NCBI GenBank assembly: GCA_933228895.1
Contig: OW121856.1
Location: forward strand, 113,001,163 to 113,065,162
Reading direction: 5' to 3'
DNA length: 64,000 bases
Source of the DNA: Platycnemis pennipes
Lineage: Eukaryota > Arthropoda > Insecta > Odonata > Platycnemididae
Below the pieces are notes generated by a model, which was not told the DNA's origin, searched no databases, and saw only the letters and a list, made by a program, of their open reading frames with translations. A program made the translations under genes and the position numbers. Each line of letters begins with the position of its first letter. Within the stretch, counting starts at the first letter, position 1. This document shows positions 10,998-21,860 of this stretch, one piece after another.

Positions 10998-12812
10998 ATG
11001 TTGTACGATTCAAAAGAACTGCCGCGCTGTCGGCTGGCTGAGCTGGCCTGTTTCGACAGCAGACACTGGGGTAAGATTCTTCCCAACATGATCAAGTTCA
11101 TCAAACGAGTCGAAAAAGGGGATGAAAATGACAGGATTCTGTCAGCCAGTTTCGCCCTTGTGTCTAAAGCTCTCAAGGATAAAATGATGGTGCCCAAGAT
11201 TGCTTTTTTCTCATATGTGGCACACCTTATAGAACTCTATTTAACTGCCTATCAAACAAACAACCCTATGGCTCCATTTTTGTGCACTGCTTTATGTTCT
11301 CTAGATTTGTACAAGATCTTTGTAAAGAAAGAGTACCTACTGTCTACACAAATTTATGTGATATTGATGATACTAAAGAAGGAAACGTCACTCCTGCCAA
11401 AGATTCCTTAGTTTCTCTGTGAAGAAAGCCTCCAGGAAAGTGGATCAAGCATAAAAGAAGGATATTTTGCCGCTTAGAGAAGGCCGTTTTACACGGTAAT
11501 TGAAACTGCGCAAGTTGATGTTGATTGGGCTTGAGCAGTCATCTGTGAAAGTCCGTGACGTAGAGAATTGCGAGGACACTTGCTTGACAGCTTTACACGG
11601 TGCAATCGTCGGTGCATGATGTCAGTGACAATATACCATTCAGTAGCGGTGATACCGTCAATATATCGCATAACGTCAAGATCTGTGAAGTAGCAATTAA
11701 TTAGACGTGAAAGATGCGATAAATTACCACCACTTTAAAATATGTTTTAAGCCATAGTCTAAACATAATAGTGGAGACCCTAGTCCTGTATACTTAGCCC
11801 AAAATTTGCACCACGAACGAACGGATGTGGGCCAAGGTAACAGGTTCTTCGTTTACGCATGAAATTTAAGCTTCCACGTGATTAATCGCCCAGCTCATCA
11901 CTAATGCACTTTATTCACTACCTAAGGAGTTGAGTGCAAACAAAAACACCCAACTCAATCGTCAACAACCTATTTAATTGCTAGAATTCCCCAGGCCGTT
12001 CGTTGCCGCTACATCTGCACAATGTAGTGAGAGAAATTAACTTCAAACTTGCGCGAACACATGTATCAGATTAGAACATGTTCTAATTTACTCGCAAGCG
12101 TTCGCGCAGTGGCGCTGCCTGTCCTCGCAAGTTGTCGCTTTACACGATGCAAGATTTCTTGTGCAAGTGTTCTCGCAAGAGCCTGCGCAGTATCAATGAC
12201 CATGTAAAACGGCCTTAAAAGCATTGGGGGCCAAATTATTGGAAAAGTTTCTACTTCAGTACAAGATTTGAAAGCTGTCACATTTTGTGATCCGGAGTTG
12301 ATAGAGAAAGCCAAAGATGCAGCTCTTGCTTGCTTCCGGAACTGCCTCTCATTGCTGCAGCTAAGGCAGTGGTTCTCTGCTTTAGAGTGTGACTCATTAG
12401 AAGCTGAGTTCAACACTTAAATTAACAAACGTGCTGTCTCTGTGTGCTTGAAAGAACATGACCCAGACCACACCCATCTTTATCACTTTTGGAGGTGCAT
12501 TTTAATGTCGCAGAAGTGCTCCGGATTAATGGTAGATTTGAAACACATGATTTAATATTGAGCCATGGAAATGTCTTTGTGGAGAGGTGATATCCCATAA
12601 ACAAAGAAGTTATATCGAAAACCAATTCCCACAGACTGGTTGTGCAAAGGCAGGTGTATGATGCCGTGAATTAGGCTGGCGGAATTCTAAATGTGGAAAT
12701 AAATGAGGAAATGATTTCAAGAGTGCAACATGCACGTGCCGAGTATGAAGAGGTGAGAGAGCGAAAGAAGACAAGGAAGAGATACAGAAGAGAAAAGATG
12801 AAAGAGTGATAG
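10998..12812 (+). pseudogene. Decayed multi-copy protein of unknown function, split by a MITE
   Basis: Bases 10998-11411 encode about 137 residues including VSKALKDKMMVPKIAFF, LTAYQTNNPMAPFLC and LYKIFVKKE. This resembles, from memory, an uncharacterised protein family present in many copies in hemipteran and other insect genomes (pattern QFF...A....PFL..YQ...PM.PFL...L..L...FV...). After a 735-bp MITE the match resumes: DLKAVTFCDPELIEKAKDA at about 12260-12418, then near 12680-12808 a charged tail (EMISRVQHARAEYEEVRER, rich in K/R/E). Frames shift between pieces and stops are present, so this copy is dead. The family is probably transposon-borne, but I cannot assign its superfamily. Confidence 0.5.
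11481..12215. mobile_element. MITE with AGGCCGTTTTACA termini
   Basis: The left end AGGCCGTTTTACACGG and right end (inverted) AGGCCGTTTTACATGG are near-identical TIRs of about 16 bp around a 735-bp non-coding body. It interrupts the decayed coding repeat at 10998-12812. No clear target duplication is seen here. A related 194-bp element at 44467-44660 has TTA duplications, and a similar right end occurs at 54800. Confidence 0.8.
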
Positions 12813-15109
12813 GGGACGAAGCTAAAGAATTGAGAGTCAAGAAAAGCAAACTTTTGCCAGAAAACCAATTGAAGTGCGACGCTATCGACGAGAGGAGGCT
12901 GAGAGCACTTCAGGTGTATAGCGTTTCTATGATGTTGTGGTTAGGTACGTTCTACGTCCTCATCCCTGAATGTGAACTTTTTGTTTGACGTGTGTTCGTG
13001 GCCGTCATGTCCCCTGACAAAGTAAAGAACCCCACAGGGGATGAAATAAAAGAATGGCGGCTGGCCTTTAACGGAACACAAAATAATAAACTAAATAAAT
13101 ACTGTAAAAAAGGTGAAACTGAAAATTCATAATCTCTAAAGGAAGAAGGAAGTAGCCAGGCGTGTGCTCCGCATACCTGAATCACCGACGTCTTCTGAGG
13201 GTCTTCAACATTCATTCACTCGCACACATACACATGCCATGCCGGCAGGCCACTTGTCCTCTCTCTCTCTCGTTTGAACTGGTCTGTCTCTCCAGGTAAC
13301 TAGCCCAAATCTCTCCCTATCTACATTGAGCGCTCTCAACGGGCCAAATCATAATTACAGAACAAAACAGGCACGCGTACACTTGCCGCGGCATCAGAGG
13401 GAGGGAATTCAAAGGAACAAAAAAAGGTGGCCAGTCCTCGTGCCAACATTGTGTCGATTTACATTTGACACCATATTTTGACTTTTATTTGACTGTATTT
13501 AAGTTTACAAGTTTGTGTCTTTTGACTGTAATTAAGTTTACAAAGTTACTTTGTTTGTGTAAATTGTAAATACTTTTTGTTTGATGTGTCAATTTAAATT
13601 TCACACCATATTTTGACTTTTATTTGAACTTATATAAGCTAACAAGTTACTGTTTTTTCTGTGTTCATTGTGGTGAAATAAGTTTTAAAAGGAAATTTAA
13701 AAAAGATTTTTGCGTGTTATTTTGACTCTTACTCTTCAAAAATGTTTTGCAATGATGGAAAGGAGAGTGTGGAAAGGGGAAATGAGGATTTTTGTCAGGG
13801 GAAAGTCGGGGAATTTGAATTTGGTAATCTTGTAAAAACCCTGTTCTTGATCCACGTTTTGATTTATGCCTAAATTGAAAATATTCTTGTGGCTGCAAAG
13901 GCTTCTTTGGTGATTGAAGTAAATTGAAGATGAGACGAGGGTTTCAGATTTTTGTTTCATTCTGCCCTGGATGGCAGTTTCACTGGCATTCCAGATGTCA
14001 TCTTCAAGTCTGAAGTATAGGAAATTTGATATAAGAAATCTATAGGACGAAGAATTAGGAAATAAGAAGGGACGCGACCTTTGGACTGTAAGATGGCATC
14101 TGGAATACCGACAAAACTGTTGTCCAGCAGGATGGACCAATGCGAAAGAAATCCGAAAACCTTTGAGTGATCTGAAAATATCCTAACTCATTTAAACTTC
14201 TCATTTCCAAGTAGGATAAAATTTATGCTCTGGAGTCATTGAGGATAGCATTAACAACACAGGAGAATATTGAGCTACCTCATTGGTCGGCTTGCACAAG
14301 CAGTTATCCTACTTCAAAAATTTCTCTACAAAATAATTTTTTGTATTCAATGTGGTTTTCATGCGATGAAACAAGTTTCAATAAGTTTTGTTGTGTAGTA
14401 ACCTGTCATAGTAAATTTGTTGAATCAAGGCAGCGTGAATGATCCGAGCTATCGAGCATCAGTTTGGTTCTTGTATTTTTTACATTTCATAATGTCTGGC
14501 TAAAAAGTGGTTTTTGTTCTTCATAATATGAAATTAAGTACAATTTAAATATATTCCCACAGGTGTTCCTAATTTATAATAATTGCATCCTAATGACATT
14601 CATTTCAATGCGCGAATCTTTTCTCGGCAAAGATATCACGAGTGTAAGTATTTCATATTTCCACCACTAGTGGTGCTCTTTACTGCCGCTACTGCCTTCA
14701 AATTCTTTCCTAAAATGGAACACAAAACTATTTTTGAAGTGTATATGCACAAGACGAGGTAAAAAAGTGCTTTGTATAGATTGTTACATATGGCTAAATG
14801 TCTTTGATGTGAATTTTTGTTTAATCGATTGCATTCTAACCTTCATGTAATGCAAATAGTGGGAAAACTGAAAAACACATGGTGTAAATATAGAGTTTTA
14901 CACACGTTGGATTAATTGGAAATTGAATGGGACCCGATAAAATCGTTGTAAATTGCTGGAAAACGTAAATTCCGATAACACAAATAGCGGGTTTTTCTGT
15001 ATTTGTAATTTTTTACTCCCTTCAAATCAGGGGCAGAACTTCAAATTGAGTAATTATTTAACATCATCCTCCAAACCTAAAATACATATTGTAAACATTG
15101 AGGTAAATT
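12813..15109. other. Intergenic or intronic stretch without a recognised gene
   Basis: I find no host exon or clear transposase here. The stretch holds a degenerate 135-bp tandem duplication (annotated separately), CT-rich runs near 13255-13310, and AT-rich DNA. Short open frames have no recognisable domains. Missing N-terminal exons of the Pol I subunit could lie here or further upstream, but I did not identify the expected Cys/His zinc-binding clamp motifs. Confidence 0.5.
13451..13655. repeat. Degenerate 135-bp tandem duplication
   Basis: The segment starting GTGTCGATTTACATTTGACA at 13451 recurs as GTGTCAATTTAAATTTCACA at 13586, each followed by CCATATTTTGACTTTTATTT. A third, weaker partial unit (TTTGACTGTAATTAAGTTTAC) lies between. 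It is AT-rich and non-coding, possibly part of a long terminal repeat or a satellite seed. Confidence 0.65.
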
Positions 15110-15200
15110 CATACCTCAGTACCATCATTGGTCATCAATCCTCAGATTGGTTTGACGCAGCTCTCCCCTGAGTTCTTCTATCTGATAATCTCTTCATATT
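15110..15200 (-). mobile_element. LINE or SINE 3' tail fragment
   Basis: GGTCATCAATCCTCAGATTG followed by GTTTGACGCAGCTCTCC is a 3'-terminal sequence type common in arthropod genomes. It resembles the CATCATCATCATCAG...TTGGTTTACTGCAGC tail of the RTE LINE at 43365. Only the tail is present, and orientation is inferred from that LINE. Confidence 0.45.
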
Positions 15201-15584
15201 TACAAATTTCTTCTCTTTGATACATCATTTACTTAAAATTAAACACTCAAAATTATGTAGAATCCATAATGATACAAATTTCATGTAAATGCATTGGGCA
15301 GTTTTCTCCCTGCAAGTGGGGATTGTCTGCTGTGAAAGTGATAATTTTTGCTCCAACGGCATTCTCCATGCATGGATGTCATATTTCCATGTGGTGCTGC
15401 AAGTAAATATTGTAAGTTACAGCTGTCAATCACCTCATGTCAAAAGTTGAAATCGATTTCTTTGTGTTTTACTTCTTTTGGCTATGAAATGCCCTCCCTT
15501 GATGGAATTCCTAATGTTGACTTCTTGTTCTGAATTGTCTGAAATGTATGTTTATGTGTGTACGTGTATTTCTTCCTTTTGCAG

Positions 15585-15653
15585 GGGTCAGAAGGCTCCA
15601 AGGACCAAAATAAAGAAAATTGGAGAGTCTGTGATGATGCCGAACAAGATGAG
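15585..15653 (+). CDS. POLR1A: RNA polymerase I largest subunit, exon (upstream-most seen)
   Basis: This 69-bp exon sits between a good acceptor (TCTTCCTTTTGCAG) and a strong donor (GTGAGT). Its frame is set by the next exon: it ends with AG, which joins the first G of the exon at 20685 to make an Arg codon, giving MPNKM-R-DYLRAVW. That matches the RPA1 region just before the conserved (R)..LRALW block. The first part, GQKAPRTKIKKIGESV, is basic and poorly conserved, as expected for the variable linker after the clamp zinc site. Another frame is open too, but the phase match favours this reading. Homology over so few residues is weak, so this is the least certain exon. Confidence 0.68.
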
Positions 15654-15730
15654 GTGAGTATGATGCTGATTTTAAATCATGGGAAGAACATTTGTGTATC
15701 TGTGAGGGAGCATGCAGCAATGTACTATTA

Positions 15731-15810
15731 CAGTAGAAGCTCTATATGACCAGAGCTCTCACAAGCCAAAAAATTATCGCTGTATCGAACTCTCTGTATT
15801 ACCATTGATG
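15731..15810. mobile_element. Lone Tigger/pogo-type terminus
   Basis: TA followed by CAGTAGAAGCTCTATATGAC resembles the left ends of the pogo-like elements elsewhere in the window (1325, 2286, 8920). No matching right end was found nearby. It is probably a truncated element. Confidence 0.45.
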
Positions 15811-16154
15811 TTTAAATAATCATTCCACTGCCAATTTCTACAATTTTAATACTAATTTAACCAGAATTGTGTGTTGTTTTTGTTTAATGGCCAAAAGATA
15901 CCATTAAGGGAGCTATTAAAAAATATTTTGACACAATTTATTGTCCAATGGTTGTATTCACTGCCCAAGACATTAAATTTCATGTTATATGTAATAATTA
16001 GAGCTGGAGAAGGGATTCAATGATTCGGTCGAATCCATGGTTAAAAGATTCGATCGAATCAATGGATTAAACATTTCAATACCAGTAGTGTGGAAAAGAA
16101 GGATTTGGTATTCATGGCAACGAATAAAATAAGACTTAGTCAATTCCACACTTT

Positions 16155-16200
16155 TTTATACATCCGACCTAGGTTTCGACAAATTTTTTGTCATTCTCAA
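16155..16200 (-). ncRNA. Degenerate hammerhead-like motif at a Penelope 3' end
   Basis: On the minus strand the order is TTGAGAA, a stem (TGACAAA...TTTGTC), then GAAACCTAGGTC. Hammerhead ribozymes have CUGANGA, stem II, GAAA, a short stem III and a UH cleavage site, and Penelope-like elements are known to carry them near their termini. The first box here departs at two positions (C to T, G to A), so self-cleavage is unlikely. The CGAAACC(TA)GGTC part is well kept. Confidence 0.5.
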
Positions 16201-16374
16201 GGTAAATTTGAGTCTGAGTAACAGCGTTATATATCCACCAGGTCGTTGGAGGGGGGAGAGGAGGAAAAGGAAGCAGAAAGGAGGGGGATGAGTGGGGATT
16301 TGGTAAATGACGGTTAAGAAGGGGAGGGGGGGAAGAAAGTGACCTTAGCTGAAAGAGAGTTGTATGGGTATGAA

Positions 16375-17879
16375 TCAGGTAGGAAGGGGGATTTTAAGGA
16401 GGGGTGAGCAGTGGGTAGGGAACATGTAGTCATTACATAATCGTTCCTTATCCGGGCTATTCACAATCTCAAATTGTTCCAAAAAGTTCGATTTCAGCGC
16501 TTTGTTACACATATGTAAAATCTTGGGTTTAAAATCACTAAAATGGCCCATTTCACATAAATGTTTTGACAACCCAGATTTACCGTCATGATTAATAAAA
16601 CACTGTTTATGTTCCTTGATGCGAGTAGAAACCTTTCTACCAGTTTGACCAATGTATATCTTGTCACAGTCTAAGCACTTTAGCATATACACACCACTCC
16701 TGTCCAACTTATCAGTTCGATCTTTTGAATTAAACAAAAGTTTACCGCTGGTCGTTGGATTGTAAACAGATAATCTCATAGTGTCTTTAGGAATTATATT
16801 ACATAGCTTGTATGTTATTTTATTAACAAACGGGAGCACGCACCATCTCCTAGGTTTAGTAAAGATAGCAGAAAGATTTGTTAGCGTATTGATAGCGGTC
16901 TTTTTCTGTGCTCTGTCAAGGAGTTTTAAAATTGAAGAAATGTCGAAACCATTTCGGTTAGCTAAAAGTTTGATAATGTCAAGCCCTTTATTAAAATTAT
17001 CTTTTGTCATGGGGATGTTGAGCATTCTATTAATCCACAGTCTAAAAGCTGAGATTTTGTGAGTGAAGTGATGGCATGAGTCCCTAGGAATAGTGACATC
17101 TGTGAAAGATGGTTTCCGATAAATTGCAAAGTCATGTTTACCATCTTTTATTTGGATGGTCAAGTCCAAGAAATTTATTTTGTCACCCCCGATTTCTATG
17201 GTGAAATTAATGGCATCATGAAGGGAATTCAGGAATAGAGTGAAACGATCGAGCTGCCGATAGGTACCGATCCATGCACACAAAATATCGTCGACGTGTA
17301 ATGATACCAATAAACAACATTCCTCAAAAGTGGGTGGTTAGATTTAAAAAGGCTGCATTCTAAATTGCCCATAAATATGTCCGCTAAAATAGGGGATAAA
17401 GGTGATCCCATTGCGAGGCCTGTCGTCTGTTTGTATAAAATACGGTTAAAAATAAAATAATTTTGCTGTAGTCACAACTCCATTAAATTAATAATATCAT
17501 TCCTTATATCTACCCGAGTATCTGTATTATCAAGTATCGCTTTCGCGGTGTTAAAAGCTTCTAGGGCAGGAACAGAGGTGAACAAGTTACGGACATCAAA
17601 TGAGATCAGTTTCACGTTGGGTGGAAGGTTCACGTTCGACAGTTTAACTAATTCAACCGAGTTCTTGATACCATGTTTGGGAGTAAAACCAGTAAATTGT
17701 CTAAGAAGGATATTTAACTTCACTGCCAGCTTGTGGCAAGGCGTGGACACGTGGGAAACCACTGGTCTGATGGGTACTTCAGGCTTATGTGTTTTTGGTA
17801 GCCCATATAACTTGGGTGGAGAAAGGATTTGGTGCTTTCCCGGCGAATAGACTGTATGAAGAGCTCTCGGGATCTCCAC
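16375..17879 (-). pseudogene. Penelope-like element reverse transcriptase with GIY-YIG endonuclease
   Basis: Minus-strand fragments give, in order, KLYGLPKTHKPEVPIRPVVS and SFDVRNLFTSVP (17879-17472, RT motif A), MGSPLSPILADIFM (17411-17229), VDDIL (start of 17310-16375, catalytic box) and, at the C terminus, SGVYMLKC with KIYIGQTGRKV, the two halves of a GIY-YIG nuclease. RT plus GIY-YIG in one protein is diagnostic of Penelope-like retroelements. The last 311 codons are open, but frameshifts and a stop separate the upstream parts. About 16140-16200 lies a terminal repeat-like motif GACCTAGGTTTCGAC described below. Confidence 0.92.
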
Positions 17880-17889
17880 CGGGTCAGGA

Positions 17890-18480
17890 ACTTGAAGTTT
17901 GCCGACGTTTTGATGTCCGACTCTGCCATCGTCTTCAGGGCTAATGATGTCGAACGAGAATTTTTTCCTGCTTATATACCATTGCTCAGGAGGTCAAGTG
18001 ACTCCTGATTGGTCCTCGTCAATGCTTCGATTGGTAGTTGGCTTTGATTGGCTGTCGTGCGAGTGGCGGCTCCGCCTGGTCTCCTGAATATTTTTCAAAA
18101 CAGGCTTCCATGTATTACTCAAAGAGTAACCCGAATCCCGATTGAAATTATTTCCAGTCAGTCTGATTTCAATGGATTCTTTAATGAGCCGATCGCAAAA
18201 GCCGTCAAACTGGCAAAGTAACTTGGTGTCGTCAAACCGCACCGAGTTTTGGCATTCCGTCCAATGCTCTGCTATGGCTGACTTTTCTGGCTGTCCCAGG
18301 CGGAGGTGGCGCTTATGTTCTTTGAGCCGCGTTTCTATGGTGCGGCCTGTTTCCCCAACTTAAGCCTTCCCGCATCCACAGGGAACTTGGTAGACGCCAG
18401 GTGTTTTTAGTCCAATTGGATCTTTCGCCCGTACAAGCATATCCCGGAGTTCCTGTCCTGGTGGAGATCCGGAGAGCTCT
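17890..18480 (-). pseudogene. Second Penelope-like fragment: GIY-YIG module and 3' terminus
   Basis: The minus strand reads PGVYQVPCGCGKA, a stop at 18360-18362 where the Tyr of YIG is expected, then VGETGRTIETRLKEHKRHLR, SAIAEHW, and LIKESIEIRLTGNNFNRDSG with SNTWKP. This is the C-terminal GIY-YIG half of a different Penelope-like element from the one at 16375-17879 (the linker sequences differ). It is followed near 17950-17890 by CCTGAAGACGATGG...CATCAAAACGTC, a degenerate hammerhead-like terminus. Segments near 17851-17895 and 18440-18485 are inverted copies of each other (TGGAGATCC.GAGAGCTCTT), as often seen around Penelope insertions. Confidence 0.8.
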
Positions 18481-18594
18481 TCATACAGTGGTGTGGATTC
18501 CATGTACCAGTGGTGGATTCAATGAAAAAACAGGTTTCAGATTCGGGATTCGGATTCTATCAAATTTTGGACTTGCCCCATCACTAGTAATTAT

Positions 18595-20684
18595 GTTTTT
18601 AGGATATAAAATACAAACTCTCGACAGAGACACTGTGCGTTACCATATTGTCTTCAGATCCAAATACGTAGCAAGTAATATAGCATTGAAATAGAATACA
18701 TATTGTCAGCAAAAAACTATGGAAACCAAAAAAATATCTTACCTTTCTAAAAAGAATTAAAAAATTATAAATGTTTCAGAGAAAGTTGTATTTGTTATAA
18801 TTGGTAAGAATGCTAGGTAATGGAATACCCAAGATATTTCCCTGCATGATTTTTTAGTGCCATACAAGCAGCATGGAGGTGCAACCGGGATAGAGGCAGA
18901 GGCCACTTTCCATTGTGGTAAATTCACCTTAGGAAAGAGCTGAGGGCTCGGAATAGTAGCAGGTATATAGTCAGAATCACAGAGTTCCATATCATTGGCA
19001 TTTATAGTTATACCCATAACAGTAATCAGTTGTCATTGACAGCAATAATTGTGTGTGGATATTCTCCTGATTTTTTAGAATGATTATTGTTGCAAACAAG
19101 ACCACAGACAAACAGTTGTAAGTTCCAAATTAAATTTCATCTAGATAAGTATAATATCTTCTGCTGTATTGACTTCTAGTGTCAGTGGTGCAACCTTTTG
19201 ATAATAATGCCCCCATGCTCTGCCAGTTTTATATTCAAATGAAGTTTTGCTTTCAGATTTAATGACACATGTTTCCTGGCCATGAAGTAGGCTCCTGGAC
19301 TAAATTGATTACCGAAGTGGCGGAATAACAAAAAAAATGACGTAAAGCAAACAAACTTATCAAGAAGTCCATAAGTCCACGTGTCTTTTTCATTGAATTT
19401 TTTCATGTTTAGAGAGAGTGGTGGAGAAACTCCAAATTTTTTGGCCATTACTGCATAAATCAATGTCATAAATATACATACTTCAATTTCATCAATCGTC
19501 TTTAATTTATTATCCAAAGATATACATTTTTTTTAGATTACTTCGGATTTGATGGATGCATAATCATACTACTTCTTACAATGGTAATGTTAGAAGGAAG
19601 CAGAAAAAGGTTTTTTCAGAGAAAAATGTCAATAGGTAATGTGCTCCTTGTAGCACCACCATCTCAATATCTCCGAGCTAATTTGTGAGGACACACCTAG
19701 ACATTGGCTGAGGTAAGGCTTAACTTCTGTCAGTCCCCAAATGCTTTCAATGCCCACTCATACATTTACTTTGTTTGTCTGGAGGTGGATTAGCTTACAG
19801 TTAGATTTGTGGTTTCTTTTGGAAAGCAATCCTCGTTGCCAGTGAACAGTTTCACTCCGTCAAAAGTGTTGCTATGTAGCATGGGGAAGAGGAGGGGTGG
19901 AGGAGCCAAAGGCAGGCTGGAAAGGCAGAGGCGGGGGAGGGATGTTTGGTCAGGTAGGGAGGGACAATAGAAGCAGGAGAGGAGTGAAAGAGGAGGAAAG
20001 TCATGTTGTTTCTTCCCTTTCACTCCTCGACGCTTTCTGTCTCTCTTTCAAGTTCACTGACCCAGTGGGATTCCTTCAACCTGGCTAAATAGCTTATGCA
20101 AAGTATCCACTGTGTGCGTGGTAGTTCTCTAGTTTTTGGTCACGGCATGTGTGACAAGGCTTCATGATTTATAATACAGAGTTGTGGATGACCAAATGTA
20201 TGCCATTGTTTATGCATCAAAAATCACAATGAAGATTTTGTTGTTTCCATTGGGATTGGGTCTAAGGTTTGTAATTTCATGGTATTGGAAATGTCTTAAA
20301 ATTGTTTCTTTTACCATACATTTGGATACCCCTTTAATCTGGGCGATCAATTTACTTCATAATAATGAAAGGTTGTGAGAACATAGTTTATAATAACGAG
20401 AGTCTTCTGTAGTACTGCTTTAAAATCTCTTTTAGTATAAATCATGTAAAATGCTATCTTTAAACAATTTAGTTATGCCTATTTTTTTTAGAACTGGTTG
20501 CTCCCTTGGGCAGACACCTGTGGCTTTGTGCTGGGCGCAACACGGCAGCCCCCTCATCCTAAATATTCAAGCATAAGAACTGCTGCCGCTGGGCAGTTGG
20601 CTTTTTGATGAGGTTTCTCTATATTTGATGACTGTATTGCATCCACATATGATTTTAGGTGATAATTATCCACTTTCATTTCAG
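18595..20684. other. Intron stretch without a recognised element
   Basis: No host exon or named transposon is supported. One minus-strand frame at 19517-19182 is open for 111 codons but has no domain I recognise. A G/A-rich patch (AGGAGGGGTGGAGG and similar) lies near 19888-19990, and the polypyrimidine tract of the next exon's acceptor is at the end. Confidence 0.5.
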
Positions 20685-20826
20685 GGATTACTTGAGAGCA
20701 GTTTGGGAGAAGGATAAGGAATTCCTGTTGGCCATGTTTCCTGTTCTGCGGAACAGTGACCTGCCTTATGCCACTGACTTATTTTTCCTGGACACCATCA
20801 CCGTGACTCCGCCGACTGCAAGACCG
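20685..20826 (+). CDS. POLR1A: RNA polymerase I largest subunit, exon with LRAVW...FFLD block
   Basis: The 142-bp exon follows the acceptor CACTTTCATTTCAG and ends in ACCG|GTAAAA. The peptide starts DYLRAVWEKDKEFLLAMFP and later reads LFFLDTITVTPPTARP. This matches the RPA1 segment with an LRALW motif, a variable stretch, then FFLD....PP...RP, which leads into the polymerase core. It enters in phase 2 from the previous exon and leaves in phase 0. The donor GTAAAA is weaker than the others. The reading frame stays open past the donor, but residues after ARP do not match the family, while the next exon begins VQY and continues the alignment. Confidence 0.95.
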
Positions 20827-20950
20827 GTAAAACTAACTGCACACTCCTCCCCGTTAAATCCTCGTCTCCTTCACTATCTACGCTTTTGTTTCCTCAAAGG
20901 TCTTAACCTCCGCTCTCCTACTGCACCACACCATTGTCTTGTTTACAGTA

Positions 20951-21010
20951 CAGTAGAAACTGGAAATTACGAGGTCAACAGGACCGGAAAAATCGACACT
21001 TTGTAATATC
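20951..21010. mobile_element. Lone Tigger/pogo-type terminus
   Basis: TACAGTAGAAACTGGAAATT follows a second TACAG just downstream of the exon at 20685-20826. It matches the terminal CAGTAGAA of pogo-like elements in this window. No partner end is found in the following 850 bp. Confidence 0.35.
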
Positions 21011-21860
21011 AAATTTTGTATGAACGAGTATTCCTAATCAAAATCGCGATGAAACTATTTTTTGTTCCTGAAATATATGCACTCCTGCGATGCACTTGAA
21101 TGATTTGCAAAGTTATAATTCATGAATGTATCTTGAAACATTGATGCCAACAGGGTTCATAAAGTTAAAAACAAGTAACTTTTTCCTTTTTTCCAACGAG
21201 TCAGAGATAAGGCAATCAAGCATGTTATTGAAAAATTTTTCCTGTCGTTTGAGCAGGCCTATGAAGCTCCAGTAGTGTGCATTTTTGTATATTACTTTTA
21301 TCTCTACTGAAAAACTCTTAACGTAAGCATGAGCGATGTATTTATATTTTTAAGCTATGTGTGCATAAACTATGGAAGTGTGCAATTTGAGTGATCATTT
21401 GCAACTAGATGTAGCTCCGAATATAGAATTTAAAGGAATTCCCAGCAGAAGAAAATCATATTCTCCGTTCAGGCGTAATAGATGAGATCTAAAATTAAGA
21501 TAAAACGGTGAAAAGATTCTCCAACAGATGCTATGTTTATCATGAATTTTGTACATCCTGTAAAGGACCTGTAACGTCTCTTTTTGTGTTTCTTTACATA
21601 GACAGAGGGACTGATCTTCCTAGCTGCATGAAGTGCAGTTTCTATGTAGAGATGGTGCTAGGGTTTTAACCGCTAATTCAAATGTTACTCCTCCCTCCAC
21701 CCACCTCATCCAGTTCACATCCTGTTTTCCTGTTCAAATCCAGTGATCCTGTGAAGCCTCAAGCAAAATAATATCCAGGGTTAAATATCAGTTCACATTC
21801 AAAATAGTATAGGGAAGGGGTATAAAATCCTATATAATGAAAACAAGAGAAGTAGCAATA

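Larger units (their letters stand above)
15999..18586. mobile_element. hAT-type element carrying Penelope-like insertions
   Basis: The left end TAGAGCTGGAGAAGGGATTC and right end (inverted) TAGTGATGGGGCAAGTCC share a partial TIR. The flanking 8-mers GTAATAAT (15991-15998) and GTAATTAT (18587-18594) match at 7 of 8 positions, fitting an aged hAT target duplication. Subterminal ATTCGGATTC/GATTCGGTCGAATC repeats occur at both ends. No hAT transposase is present; most of the interior is Penelope-like sequence. The pairing of these two ends is an inference from the flanks. Confidence 0.6.

Noticed and set aside
17890..17950. Functional hammerhead ribozyme
   Set aside because: CTGAAGA is kept, but GAAA has become AAAA and stem II pairs poorly; counted only as a Penelope-type terminus.
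19182..19517. 111-codon minus-strand frame
   Set aside because: No recognisable motif, splice context or repeat-family signature; consistent with chance in AT-rich DNA.
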